DNA of 64,000 nucleotides from Candidatus Aegiribacteria sp. MLS_C (GTDB lineage: Bacteria; Fermentibacterota; Fermentibacteria; Fermentibacterales; JCC-6): contig LQBI01000004.1 of NCBI GenBank assembly GCA_002030045.1, positions 23,915 through 87,914 on the forward strand, written 5' to 3'. The first letter of the stretch is position 1. Every line of letters starts with the position of its first letter. The translations under genes were made by a program, and so were the position numbers. Shown one piece after another: positions 8,985-17,596 of the stretch. Below the pieces are notes generated by a model, which did not search any database, was not told where the DNA came from, and saw only the letters and a program-made list of their open reading frames with translations.

Positions 8985-10432
8985 TTCTTCCTCGAATTCC
9001 TGAACAGGTAGCGGCGGAAAGTGGAGAACGCACGAAGTGTCCTCCTGGCCTCATCGGGGTCCCTGAGGCTTCGCCAGAACTTCCTCAGCAGGTACCGGGG
9101 CCTGAGGTAGAACCTTCTCCTCGCCCTGTCGCAGAAGTCCACAAGATCCTCGGATGAAAGGCTGTCAGTTCTGATGACGCAGTTGTGCAGCCCCTCTTCA
9201 GTCAGCCATTCCCTCCATCTGCAGGCCTTCAGGTTCCCCGATTCCAGGGCCTGCCTGTAGGCTTCCGTTCCGGGGTAGACCATCATGGGGTAGAACTGGA
9301 CTGTATCGGGATCGAGTTCCAGGGCGAACTCCAGCGTCTCCTCCATCGTCTCGGCGGTCTCACCCCGGGTGCCCACCATGAAACAGCCGTGCACCAGGAT
9401 ACCCGCTCTCCTCGCGTCACGCATGAACCTTCGTGAGTCTTCGGTTGTTATTCCCTTGTTCATGTTGCGAAGCATCAGATCGCTTCCGCTCTCGAATCCA
9501 ACGCAGACGGTCCTCAGTCCCGACGCGGCGCAGATCTCCAGGGTATCCCGGTCCACGTCGGCCCTCATGTTGCAGGTCCAGGAGATCCGGACTCCACTCT
9601 GCATGAAGGATGAAGCCAGGTCCCTGAGCCTGGTCCTGTCCGCCGATATGGTGTCGTCCTCGAAGAACACGGCGCGGACACGGGGCAGGTTTTCCTGGAC
9701 CCATAGTACTTCACCGGTCATGTCCTGCACGGAGCGTGTCCTGAACCTCTTTCCCTGAAGTGTCTGCGGGAAGACGCAGAAGGTGCAGCCGTGGGGGCAG
9801 CCCCTGCCTCCCATGATCATGACCTGGGGATGCAGGGCGTTGGGATTGTTGTAGGCTCCAATGTCCAGGTGTCGTGCGTAGACCGTGCTCACCCACGGCA
9901 GACCGTCCAGGTCCTCGACCTTTCCGGCCTCTCCGGTGTCTGTGAAGCCGTCACGGGGACCCCTCAGGCAGAGCCCGGGGACACCGGCAGGGTCGAGACC
10001 CTTCTCAATTGCTTCGGCAAGACCGAGGAGAGGCGTCTCGTACTCCCCGACTACCACTCCATGAAACCTTGATCCGAGTTCCAGTGTCTCTCTCGGCAGC
10101 GCTGATGGATGGGTGCCCACCAGCACCACCGTGGCACCGGTCCCGGCGCAGGCATCGGCGAAAGCCGCATCCGTCTCTATGGATGGAGTGGAGGTCTCCA
10201 CAACGACCAGACCCGCCCCGTGGTCCCTCACCCTGCGGATTGCCTCCCCGGGATCCATCCCGGAAGCCGGTGCGTCCACCAGGTCCACCTGGTGCCCCGC
10301 CTTTTCCAGCGCACCTGCGGCGTATGCAAGCCAGATGGGGTAGTAGAGGGTGCCGCTCTTTGTGACCGCCGGACTCCTCTGTCCCCTGCTGTAATGGGGC
10401 AGGAAGGGCGGGTTCACGGCTGATATCCTCAT
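8981..10432 (-). CDS. B12-binding-domain radical SAM protein of the BchE/HpnJ type
   Basis: 483 residues from ATG 10432, which overlaps the GT9 stop as ATGA. The much longer upstream frame is a shadow. The N-terminal 160 residues form a cobalamin-binding-like Rossmann domain (AYAAGALEKAGHQVDLVDAP, VVLVGTHPSALP). The radical SAM core follows with the cluster motif CPHGCTFC (Cys-x3-x-Cys-x2-Cys) and FFEDDTISAD. The C-terminal 100 residues are basic and helical. Relatives modify lipids, hopanoids, tetrapyrroles or antibiotic sugars, often by C-methylation or ring rearrangement. Placement between glycosyltransferase genes suggests modification of a sugar or of the lipid carrier product, but the substrate is unknown. 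Confidence 0.85.
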   Translation of the reverse strand: MRISAVNPPFLPHYSRGQRSPAVTKSGTLYYPIWLAYAAGALEKAGHQVDLVDAPASGMDPGEAIRRVRDHGAGLVVVETSTPSIETDAAFADACAGTGATVVLVGTHPSALPRETLELGSRFHGVVVGEYETPLLGLAEAIEKGLDPAGVPGLCLRGPRDGFTDTGEAGKVEDLDGLPWVSTVYARHLDIGAYNNPNALHPQVMIMGGRGCPHGCTFCVFPQTLQGKRFRTRSVQDMTGEVLWVQENLPRVRAVFFEDDTISADRTRLRDLASSFMQSGVRISWTCNMRADVDRDTLEICAASGLRTVCVGFESGSDLMLRNMNKGITTEDSRRFMRDARRAGILVHGCFMVGTRGETAETMEETLEFALELDPDTVQFYPMMVYPGTEAYRQALESGNLKACRWREWLTEEGLHNCVIRTDSLSSEDLVDFCDRARRRFYLRPRYLLRKFWRSLRDPDEARRTLRAFSTFRRYLFRNSRKN

Positions 10433-11478
10433 TGCTGTCTCTCCCTGCCGTTCTCCATCGCCAGCCTCATTCCCATCCAGACCTCCTCTATTTCGATCGA
10501 TTCCATACATAACGCACTGGCGTGACGGCATCCGGGAAAAAGACTGTTCGAATAGCACGGGGAGCAGTCCGCCCTGCCCCTGATCGGCACCACCAGTCCG
10601 GGAGGGTAGAGCGCATCGGGGTCCGAAGGACCGAACAGAACCACCGACGGCACTCCCCTCGCCGCAGCCAGGTGTGCCGTACCGCTGTCCGCACCCAGGA
10701 ATCCGCAGCACCTGTCGATTACGGCAGCGGTCTGTCCCCAGGTGGTCCTGCCGGTAAGGTCGAGCATCCTAACGCCTGCGGAAACTGCTGTCTGAGAAGC
10801 CGCGTCACCGTCGTCCGCACCGCCCAGCATCACGATGCTCATACCGGAACGCCCCAGTCTATCCGCGATGGCGGCGAACCGTTCCGGCGCCCATCGCTTC
10901 TGAAGAACGGTATCCCTGGGGTTGCGGCCTCCTCCCGGGGCAATTGCGAAAAGAGGACGGGGGAGAGCCAGCCTGTCCGCCCATTCCCTCTCCTCAGGTC
11001 TCACCGGGAAGAACGGTCTCCAGTCCTTCACCGCTACACCGGCCACGCGGGAATAGGCCAGTCCGGCCAGCTCCCCCGGTTTCATCGGGAACACTTCCTC
11101 CCATTTGCCGAGAGGGGTTTCTCCGCATGACGACAGGTGAGCCCCCGTCAGAAAACGTACCCACCGTCGCACTGCGGGAGAACCCTGAAAGACCAGCGCA
11201 CGGTCGATCCCTATTAAGCCGCTCCTGTTCCTCAGGCTCCATACTGCCAGGTCCAGAGTCTCGTTCATGCCCGACGGAGGAACCGGTGCGACGCGGACCC
11301 TCGAGATACCCGGCATACGCTCCCAGACGTCCGCGGCGGACGGACCGGTCAGAACCTCGAAGACCCCTCCACCCGAAACGAGTTCTCTCACCGCCGGAGT
11401 GCACATCAGCGCGTCCCCGAAGGCGTGGGTCTTTACAAGCAGAACCCTTCCCTCAGCCAGTCCCGGTCTCCTTACCAC
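10429..11478 (-). CDS. Glycosyltransferase family 9 (heptosyltransferase-like)
   Basis: About 349 residues if the GTG at 11478 is used. An ATG at 11544 is in frame but would overlap the upstream gene by more than 90 nt. The GT-B fold of ADP-heptose:LPS heptosyltransferases is visible: RVLLVKTHAFGDALMCTPAV near the start, FAIAPGGGRNPRDT, GADSGTAHLAAARGVPSVVLFG and GPSDPDALYPPG, followed by a Cys-rich end (DCSPCYSNSLFPGC). These Cys are common in the family. It probably adds a heptose-type residue to the envelope glycan on the cytoplasmic side. Confidence 0.85.
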   Translation of the reverse strand: MVRRPGLAEGRVLLVKTHAFGDALMCTPAVRELVSGGGVFEVLTGPSAADVWERMPGISRVRVAPVPPSGMNETLDLAVWSLRNRSGLIGIDRALVFQGSPAVRRWVRFLTGAHLSSCGETPLGKWEEVFPMKPGELAGLAYSRVAGVAVKDWRPFFPVRPEEREWADRLALPRPLFAIAPGGGRNPRDTVLQKRWAPERFAAIADRLGRSGMSIVMLGGADDGDAASQTAVSAGVRMLDLTGRTTWGQTAAVIDRCCGFLGADSGTAHLAAARGVPSVVLFGPSDPDALYPPGLVVPIRGRADCSPCYSNSLFPGCRHASALCMESIEIEEVWMGMRLAMENGRERQQ

Positions 11479-12952
11479 GGTCCGTCCGGTTCTCCCTCCA
11501 GGCCCTGTACCTCTCGGCGGAATACCGAAGACCCGTGAGGGCAAGTACTGCCATGGGAAAATCGATGGATACCCTGTGCGGTGTCCCTGAAGCCGTGAGG
11601 AGGTGCATCAGGCTGTAGCCAGCCACCGCCGTCGCCAGGTAGAACCCCTCGGGTCCTCGGTGCAGAGCGCATCTCCAGGCCCCTCCCCATAGGAAGAAGA
11701 GCACCCAGAACAGCGCCGCCAGCCCCGCCAGGGTGTAGAGTGGAGAGAATGTGTTGAGGGGGAAGGGTTTGAACATCTCGATGAACCTCAGGGATATCAG
11801 TCTCAGTGTGAGCACGGGATTGGCCAGCATGAACTCGATGTTCCTCCTGTACAGGATGCTGTCCCTTACCCATTCCGGCTCGTCCCTGAACTCAGGGAAC
11901 TCCACCAGTTCCGGACGGTTCAGCCGCCCGGTGTACTCCTCCCTTATTCCGCTGTAGAGCATCAGGGCACCCTGCGCCTCCCCCTCGAAGTGCTCCGTGA
12001 ATATCCTCCCGTTGTACTCCCACAGATTCACCCCTCCCTGGGACGGCAGTATCATGAAGGAACCCGTTATGCCCAGGTTCCTGATACCCCAGGGCAGCAT
12101 CAGCACGGCGAACGTGCACAGCATGACCAGTCCGGAGAGGAATCCTCTCGCTGACACCGTTCCTCCGGAAGCGGAGGTATCCCTGCCTCCCGGAAGCACT
12201 CTCCTGACCAGAGGCAGGAAAGCGAGCAGTACAGCGGACCATGCCATCACCGGCAGGGCCGCCGGCCTTACGTAGAAGGCGCCGGCCCAGACGCAGCCCG
12301 CAAGGATTGACGTCGAAACCCGGTTCCGGGATTCGGGAACGGTCTCCAGGAGCTTCAGGGACATCAGAATCCCCAGCAGGAAGAGAAGGGTGAATATGCC
12401 CTGGGTGGCGGGCACCGCCTCGTAGAACAGCTGGAACGGGTCGAGGGCGAAGAAAAGGCCGGCCAGTAGAAGGTATCCCCCGGAGAGGAAGCGGCGTGCG
12501 ATCAGCAACCCTATGTAGACCGTCGCCAGCCCCAGCAGAAGCTGTACTCCGCTTACGGCCAGGTAGTTCTCCATGCCGAACACGCTGAAAACACCGGCCA
12601 TGAACAGAGCGTAGCCGGGAACGAGGAAGACTGTGGGTCTTCCGGGCCTCATGGCGCCGTAGAAACCATCCACCCGCCTGTAGAACTCGAAGGTCCTCCT
12701 GAAGAGCAGTGGTGCCTGTTCCTCCCTCTCGGGATGCAGCATGCTCCCGGAGAGCATGAAGCCGTTGCCGTTCATGATGTTCACTGCCAGGTCCGCCTGG
12801 GTCCTCCCCTCACCTATGGGAAAGACACCCCTGAATGCGGCTGCGAACACAATGATCCGCGCAAGCAGTGCCAGCAGCAGTATCCTCCGGATCAGCGGAC
12901 CACGGAAAGGGTCCCGGAAATCCGGAAGGGACCTCAGTGCGCCCGAAGCCAT
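11453..12952 (-). CDS. GT-C membrane glycosyltransferase (ArnT/PMT, GT39-like)
   Basis: About 499 residues with roughly ten hydrophobic helices. The first periplasmic loop holds an acidic residue after helix 1 (RGVFPIGEGRTQADLAVNI), the position of the catalytic Asp in polyprenyl-phosphate-sugar-dependent GT-C enzymes. Further helices such as ILLLALLARIIVFAAAF and YLLLAGLFFALDPFQLFYE fit the family. ATG 12952 overlaps the deacetylase stop by 19 nt; a TTG at 12964 is the alternative. It probably adds a sugar from a lipid-phosphate donor on the periplasmic side. A second copy of the family follows at 13653-14984. Confidence 0.8.
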   Translation of the reverse strand: MASGALRSLPDFRDPFRGPLIRRILLLALLARIIVFAAAFRGVFPIGEGRTQADLAVNIMNGNGFMLSGSMLHPEREEQAPLLFRRTFEFYRRVDGFYGAMRPGRPTVFLVPGYALFMAGVFSVFGMENYLAVSGVQLLLGLATVYIGLLIARRFLSGGYLLLAGLFFALDPFQLFYEAVPATQGIFTLLFLLGILMSLKLLETVPESRNRVSTSILAGCVWAGAFYVRPAALPVMAWSAVLLAFLPLVRRVLPGGRDTSASGGTVSARGFLSGLVMLCTFAVLMLPWGIRNLGITGSFMILPSQGGVNLWEYNGRIFTEHFEGEAQGALMLYSGIREEYTGRLNRPELVEFPEFRDEPEWVRDSILYRRNIEFMLANPVLTLRLISLRFIEMFKPFPLNTFSPLYTLAGLAALFWVLFFLWGGAWRCALHRGPEGFYLATAVAGYSLMHLLTASGTPHRVSIDFPMAVLALTGLRYSAERYRAWRENRTDRGKETGTG

Positions 12953-13671
12953 CTTCCGAACCAATCCGAGAGCATCATTTCAAGTTCCTCCGGCTGATAG
13001 AGCGACCATTCCGGAACCGTCGAGGGATGCATCACCAGCTCGGCGGTGCCCTCCCCCGAGATGCGTTCCTCGAGTCCCTCGAGATATACCCTGTCCACGC
13101 TTCCTGATACAGTGAATCCAAGCATGGCGTCGGGAGTCGCTATTCCCGCAGCTTCGGCCATTCGGGCCAGTTTCCTTCCCAATCTGTCCAGCACCATAGC
13201 CTCCATGCTCCCGCGCCTGTCCGGAAGGATCGCCGCCCGCACGGACGATATGCCGTACTCACTCGCCAGTTCCAGTATCACCTGCCTCAGTCCGGGCGAA
13301 TGGTGCAGATGCCGGTGGCTGTCCAGCCTTGTGACCATTATTCCCAGGGACAGCACCCTCTCGACCTGCATGCTCCACTCGCGGCGGACATCCCCGGCCA
13401 GCGATGCTCCCCTCAGGAACCACCAGGAATGGGAGGAGGGAAACCCTTCCCGTGAGAGGAAGGGGGGCTCCACGCAGTTAAGATGGACGGAGACCGCGGC
13501 ATCCGACCCGGAAGCTATCTCAGCCGCCTCCTCGACCCTGCTTCCGGTGGCCAGAATGCTGAGACAGTTGACCATGCCTGCCTCAATGAGGCGGGAGGCC
13601 GCCTCGTTCACGGAGGGGGAAATACCTACGTCGTCCAGGGTCACGGATACCTTCAAACGGTTTTCTCCCAT
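12934..13671 (-). CDS. YdjC/ChbG-family carbohydrate deacetylase
   Basis: 245 residues from ATG 13671; the longer frame upstream is a shadow of the GT-C gene. Family marks are LKVSVTLDDVGISPSVNEAA (metal-binding Asp-Asp near the N-terminus), VHLNCVEPP (metal His), TRLDSHRHLHHSPGLRQV and ELVMHPS. YdjC-type TIM-barrel enzymes remove acetyl groups from N-acetylated sugars such as chitobiose. Paralogues in glycan clusters are thought to act on lipid-linked N-acetylhexosamine. It lies between two GT-C glycosyltransferase genes and overlaps each by 19 nt, which suggests the three act on the same lipid-linked intermediate. Confidence 0.85.
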   Translation of the reverse strand: MGENRLKVSVTLDDVGISPSVNEAASRLIEAGMVNCLSILATGSRVEEAAEIASGSDAAVSVHLNCVEPPFLSREGFPSSHSWWFLRGASLAGDVRREWSMQVERVLSLGIMVTRLDSHRHLHHSPGLRQVILELASEYGISSVRAAILPDRRGSMEAMVLDRLGRKLARMAEAAGIATPDAMLGFTVSGSVDRVYLEGLEERISGEGTAELVMHPSTVPEWSLYQPEELEMMLSDWFGRWLRAH

Positions 13672-14984
13672 CCTGCCCTGCGGCCTGCGAAAAGTGCGGT
13701 AAGTACGATGGGAACCATGTCCACCGGAAGCCTGTAACGGACTCCCCCGTGGGCCAGCGAGTGAAGCGCCAGGTAAAGAAGGAAGGTGGCGCAGAGCAGC
13801 AGCACATGCGGGTCCTTCCTTCTCCTGAAGGCCTCCAGGACCCCGATGAGCAGCATGGGCGTGTATATGATCAGCCCGGCCGCGGAAGCGGCCGGATGGT
13901 CTATGGTGCCTCCTATCGGCGACAGGAAACCTGCGGCTCTGGTGAGGGTTAGATAGCCTACAAGTACCGGATTCGCCGTCAGAAAGGAGACTGCCCTGTC
14001 CATCAGCAGCCGGCTCCTCTCCAGTTCGGTGTCCAGCCCCTCCATTTCCGGGTACGCCAGCAGTTCCCTCCTTGATATCCCGGATTCCACGGCATCGGGC
14101 AGGTGGATGCCTTCCATGGCCAGTATCTCCGGGTTGTTGCGCATCCACAGGTTAAGCACACCCTTGGTGGGCATGAGTACGGGACTCCCGAGCCGGACCT
14201 GGTTGCGGACTACCCAGGGCATGCAGCAGAGTATGAAACCGGTCGCCACCATCAGTGCCTGCTTCCATCTCCTCCTGAGAATCAGCCATAACATCTGCAC
14301 TGGCAGAAGGAAGAACGCGGTGCTCCTCACCAGGAACAGAAAACCGGTGGATACGCCGGCGGCTGCGGACCTCCATAACCGTGCCGGGGCATCCCCCTGC
14401 ATGCGCCTCGCTCCTCCACCGGAGGATTCCACTGTCAGCAGCAGAACGAGCGGGAGCATCGATACGTGAACCGTTTCCGTCATTGCATATGCGCCATAGT
14501 AGATGTAATACGGGTAGAGTGACCATATCAGGGCGGCCAGAAGACCCTGCCTGGAACCCCACAGGACCGTGACCATCCTCATGAGCGCCAGGGCTCCGAT
14601 CAGGGCGAAGATGCAGTTGAGCAGGAAGACGCTCCCCGCGAAAGGTCCGGCAACAGTCACCGCGAGGGCCAGGAGAAGCGGGTATCCCGGTTCCATCGAG
14701 GCGGTGGGGGTTTCCACCGGTACCATGCCGAACATGTAATCCGGATCGGAACTCCAGGAATCACGCAGAGGATTCTCCCCGGCCATCATGTGCCTGAGCA
14801 GCCCCTGTTCCCTGCTGTACGACAGCCCCCGACCCTCCAGTATCCCGCCGGCGGCCTCGATGTAGATGCCCTGGTCCCTGGTGGGCTCCGGAAGCCTGCC
14901 TCCCAGGAACGAGAACCAGGCCATCCTCGGCAGGATCACCGCGAGGACCAGTACCGCGTACCTGTGCCTCGAAAAAAGGTTCAT
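13653..14984 (-). CDS. GT-C membrane glycosyltransferase (ArnT/PMT, GT39-like), second copy
   Basis: 443 residues from ATG 14984, which overlaps the Wzt-like gene stop as ATGA. There are about nine to ten hydrophobic helices. The first loop after helix 1 has LPEPTRDQGIYIEAAGGIL, with acidic residues where the GT-C catalytic Asp or Glu is expected. Downstream helices include LLALAVTVAGPFAGSVF and FLLPVQMLWLILRR. It resembles the gene at 11453-12952 in layout but not closely in sequence. The likely role is transfer of a sugar from a polyprenyl-phosphate donor on the outer face of the membrane. Confidence 0.8.
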   Translation of the reverse strand: MNLFSRHRYAVLVLAVILPRMAWFSFLGGRLPEPTRDQGIYIEAAGGILEGRGLSYSREQGLLRHMMAGENPLRDSWSSDPDYMFGMVPVETPTASMEPGYPLLLALAVTVAGPFAGSVFLLNCIFALIGALALMRMVTVLWGSRQGLLAALIWSLYPYYIYYGAYAMTETVHVSMLPLVLLLTVESSGGGARRMQGDAPARLWRSAAAGVSTGFLFLVRSTAFFLLPVQMLWLILRRRWKQALMVATGFILCCMPWVVRNQVRLGSPVLMPTKGVLNLWMRNNPEILAMEGIHLPDAVESGISRRELLAYPEMEGLDTELERSRLLMDRAVSFLTANPVLVGYLTLTRAAGFLSPIGGTIDHPAASAAGLIIYTPMLLIGVLEAFRRRKDPHVLLLCATFLLYLALHSLAHGGVRYRLPVDMVPIVLTALFAGRRAGWEKTV

Positions 14985-16177
14985 TCCTGCTTCCAGACAG
15001 CTTCCGCCAGCCGCAGCGGAGGATCCCGCCTCTCCTCCAGGAGGGTGACGGGATAGAAGAAGTCCTGCCAGTGGTAGTCCCTGGAAGCCCTGGGATCCGT
15101 CAGGGCGATCCCGAGGAGGTAGGACCCCGGCTCCTCCACTTCGAGCTGGATTCGTATCGATGTCCTGCTGGACCCGTCCACGGTGAGCAATGGCTGGTTC
15201 ATCTCCAGGTTGTTGGTCCCGATGATCTTCTCGCCATCGCTTCTGTGGAGGGAGAAACCGAACACTATTCCATCGACGGGACCGGGCATGCGGCTCTTCA
15301 CAAGAGCGTCGACGACAAGTACCTCTCCCTTCCTGAATGTCCTTGCCGGTGTGCCGCTGCCGTTCCTGATGGTCACGGAATCGAACCACACCTCCCTGCT
15401 GCCCCATTCCCTGGGTGAGGAATCCTGACCGGAATGCCTCCTCTGCGAGTTCTCAAGGTATCCCGAGAGCACTTCCCCGGGTTCTCCGTCCCTCACTATC
15501 CTGCCCTCGCCCAGCCATACTACCCGCCTGCACAGCCTGGAAACTGCCTTCATGTCGTGAGAGACGAAGATGATGGTCCTTCCCCTTTCCCTGAAGTCCC
15601 AGATCCGGCGGTAGCACTTTTCCTGGAATGCGGCGTCCCCGACTGCCAGCACCTCGTCTATCAGGAGAATATCGGGGTCCACTGCCGTGGCCAGACTGAA
15701 ACCGAGCCTCATGAACATGCCGTTGGAGTAGTACTTGACGGGAGTGTCCATGAACCTGGTGAGCTGTGCGAACTCGGCTATTCCGGGCACCAGCTCCATC
15801 ATCTCCGACCTGCCGAGTCCGAGGAGGGCGCCGTTCAGCATCAGGTTCTCCTCGCCCGTCAGGTCGGGGTGGAAGCCCACGCCCAGGTCGAGAAGCGAGG
15901 CTATCCTGCCGCAGGAGGAGGCGGTCCCGGAAGTCGGACGATATATGCCGGCCAGTATCTTCAGCACGGTGGACTTGCCCGCTCCGTTGGGGCCCACCAG
16001 ACCCACCGATTCACCGGGTCCGACGTGGAGGGTCACTCCGTCGAGGGCCCTGAAGTGTTCGGTGGTCGTCCTCCTGTTGAAGAGGTTCATCATGGTCTCA
16101 CGCATTGTGACGGCCCTGTCGTGGTAGAGCCTGTAGTCCAGGGTCACCCCGTCCATCCTTACAGCCCCCGGAACCAC
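14981..16177 (-). CDS. Wzt-type polysaccharide export ABC ATPase with C-terminal glycan-recognition domain
   Basis: 398 residues from GTG 16177; an ATG at 16156 is possible. The ATPase half has Walker A GLVGPNGAGKST, the degenerate signature YSNGMFMRLGFSLATAV typical of the Wzt/TagH/KpsT branch, and Walker B DPDILLIDEVLAVGD. Residues from about 245 onward form a beta-rich Wzt-C-like domain (EVWFDSVTIRNGSGTP, VDGIVFGFSLHRSDG, SIRIQLEVEEPGSYLLGIAL). That domain reads the terminal modification of the O-chain before export. It is paired with the permease gene at 16179-16973 and moves finished lipid-linked glycan across the inner membrane. Confidence 0.9.
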   Translation of the reverse strand: MVPGAVRMDGVTLDYRLYHDRAVTMRETMMNLFNRRTTTEHFRALDGVTLHVGPGESVGLVGPNGAGKSTVLKILAGIYRPTSGTASSCGRIASLLDLGVGFHPDLTGEENLMLNGALLGLGRSEMMELVPGIAEFAQLTRFMDTPVKYYSNGMFMRLGFSLATAVDPDILLIDEVLAVGDAAFQEKCYRRIWDFRERGRTIIFVSHDMKAVSRLCRRVVWLGEGRIVRDGEPGEVLSGYLENSQRRHSGQDSSPREWGSREVWFDSVTIRNGSGTPARTFRKGEVLVVDALVKSRMPGPVDGIVFGFSLHRSDGEKIIGTNNLEMNQPLLTVDGSSRTSIRIQLEVEEPGSYLLGIALTDPRASRDYHWQDFFYPVTLLEERRDPPLRLAEAVWKQE

Positions 16178-16178
16178 C

Positions 16179-16973
16179 TCAGAGCTCCTTCACGACCACA
16201 GGTTCCGCCTTCCTGAATACAAGGACTCCGATCCCCAGTAGCAGGACCGACCAGGAACACAGGGAGATCCAGCACCAGGCGGGGGGCCAGGCGCCCGCGT
16301 ACAGGACAGAGTGCATGATCTCCATGAGGCCCGCCACCGGGTTGAACTTGAGGACGGTAAGCAGGGTACCGGATCCTACGATGTCAACGCCTATGGAATC
16401 CAGCGGATATATGATGGGCGAAGAATAGAACCAGGCCAGCAGAAGCACCTCTATGAACTGTTTCACGTCCCTGTAGAAGACGTTGCCCACTGAAAGCATC
16501 ATTCCCAGCCCGGTGGTCATCAGTGCGAAGATGAGCAGGGCGGGCAGGGCGAGCACCAGGGAGAACCCCGGATAGTGTCCGAAGATGATGAGCACCACCT
16601 CCAGAACGGCCATCGCAAGAAAGAGGTGCACCAGGTTGGCCACGACCTCGGCGGCCGGGAGTGTCATCCTCGGGAAGTATATGCTCCTTATCAGTCTCTG
16701 GTTGTCCAGCAGTGTCCCGGTGGATGCGCTGAGCGAGGACGCGAAGAAGTTCCAGGGCAGCAGACCGGTGAGCAGGAACAGGGAGAAGTGAGGTATGGCG
16801 CCTCCGAACCTCAGTATCCTGGTGAATGCGAAGTAGTACACTATCATGCTGAAGAGCGGCTTCAGGAGGAACCAGGCGAAACCTAGCGCGGAACGCTTGT
16901 ACCTCACCTTGAGGTCCTTGGTGACCAGGCTCTCCATCAGGAGAACTATTCCGGCCTTCCGCCCATCACCCAC
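16179..16973 (-). CDS. Wzm-type polysaccharide export ABC-2 permease
   Basis: 264 residues from GTG 16973, chosen because GGAGG lies 8 nt upstream and the overlap with plsY is only 8 nt; an ATG at 17012 would overlap by 47 nt. The cytoplasmic start ESLVTKDLKVRYKRSALGFA is typical of ABC-2 polysaccharide permeases. Six hydrophobic helices follow, with FSLFLLTGLLPWNFFASSLS and FYRDVKQFIEVLLLAWFYSS marking the family. It forms the channel half of the exporter with the Wzt-like ATPase encoded 1 nt downstream. Together they define an ABC-dependent rather than Wzy-dependent export route, although a ligase/polymerase-like gene is also present at the far end of the operon. Confidence 0.9.
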   Translation of the reverse strand: MGDGRKAGIVLLMESLVTKDLKVRYKRSALGFAWFLLKPLFSMIVYYFAFTRILRFGGAIPHFSLFLLTGLLPWNFFASSLSASTGTLLDNQRLIRSIYFPRMTLPAAEVVANLVHLFLAMAVLEVVLIIFGHYPGFSLVLALPALLIFALMTTGLGMMLSVGNVFYRDVKQFIEVLLLAWFYSSPIIYPLDSIGVDIVGSGTLLTVLKFNPVAGLMEIMHSVLYAGAWPPAWCWISLCSWSVLLLGIGVLVFRKAEPVVVKEL

Positions 16974-17595
16974 TTCCGCCGCCTCCCGTGCTGAACCGGT
17001 TCTCCCTGCCATGAAGCAGCTTCACCATGTTGGACTTGTGCCTAACCAGTATGAGGGCGGCGACGACGCAGATGATGATCCTCACCGGGGTCGATTCCGG
17101 TTCCAGTATGAATACCGAGGGGACCATCGCCACCGCCGCGGATATGGATCCCAGAGACACGTACCGGGTTAACAGAAGGACCAGGGTGAAAACCGCTATA
17201 CCGGCCAGGATAGTGAACGGTGACAGTATCACCAGGGCCCCCATCGTCGTGGCGACGCCCTTTCCGCCCCTGAACCCCAGCCAGGGGCTGTAAACATGTC
17301 CCAGGACTGCACATATGGCGGTAGCCGACGCCGTCCATTCGCCAGCGGGCGGAGCAAGGCCGAGTATGCCCTCCGAGGCTGCCAGCACGGGAACCGCCCC
17401 CTTGAGGACGTCGAGAAGCAGCCCGAAGAGACCGGCCTTCCTGCTGCCGCAGACCCTGAAGAGGTTCGTTGCACCCACGTTGCCGGAGCCGGAACTGCGT
17501 ATGTCTACACCGTTCAGCCTGCCTATGATGTAGGACCAGGGAATCGACCCCATCAGGAAACCGGCTGCCGGATACGCGACATCGTAGACCGTCAT
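16966..17595 (-). CDS. plsY: Glycerol-3-phosphate acyltransferase PlsY
   Basis: 209 residues with five hydrophobic helices. The three PlsY motifs are present: SGSGNVGATNLFR, the glycine-rich GFRGGKGVATTMG and RHKSNMVKLLHGRE. PlsY transfers the acyl group from acyl-phosphate to glycerol-3-phosphate at the cytoplasmic membrane, the first step of phospholipid synthesis. The ATG follows the der stop after one base. The C-terminus is slightly extended with a Gly-rich tail that overlaps the Wzm start. Confidence 0.95.
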   Translation of the reverse strand: MTVYDVAYPAAGFLMGSIPWSYIIGRLNGVDIRSSGSGNVGATNLFRVCGSRKAGLFGLLLDVLKGAVPVLAASEGILGLAPPAGEWTASATAICAVLGHVYSPWLGFRGGKGVATTMGALVILSPFTILAGIAVFTLVLLLTRYVSLGSISAAVAMVPSVFILEPESTPVRIIICVVAALILVRHKSNMVKLLHGRENRFSTGGGGSG

Positions 17596-17596
17596 G

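Noticed and set aside
10433..10711. N-terminal extension of the radical SAM gene
   Set aside because: The upstream part overlaps the GT9 gene and lacks family similarity; ATG 10432 overlaps the GT9 stop as ATGA and starts the B12-binding domain. Long extensions of the genes ending at 6631, 12934 and 13653 were dropped likewise.
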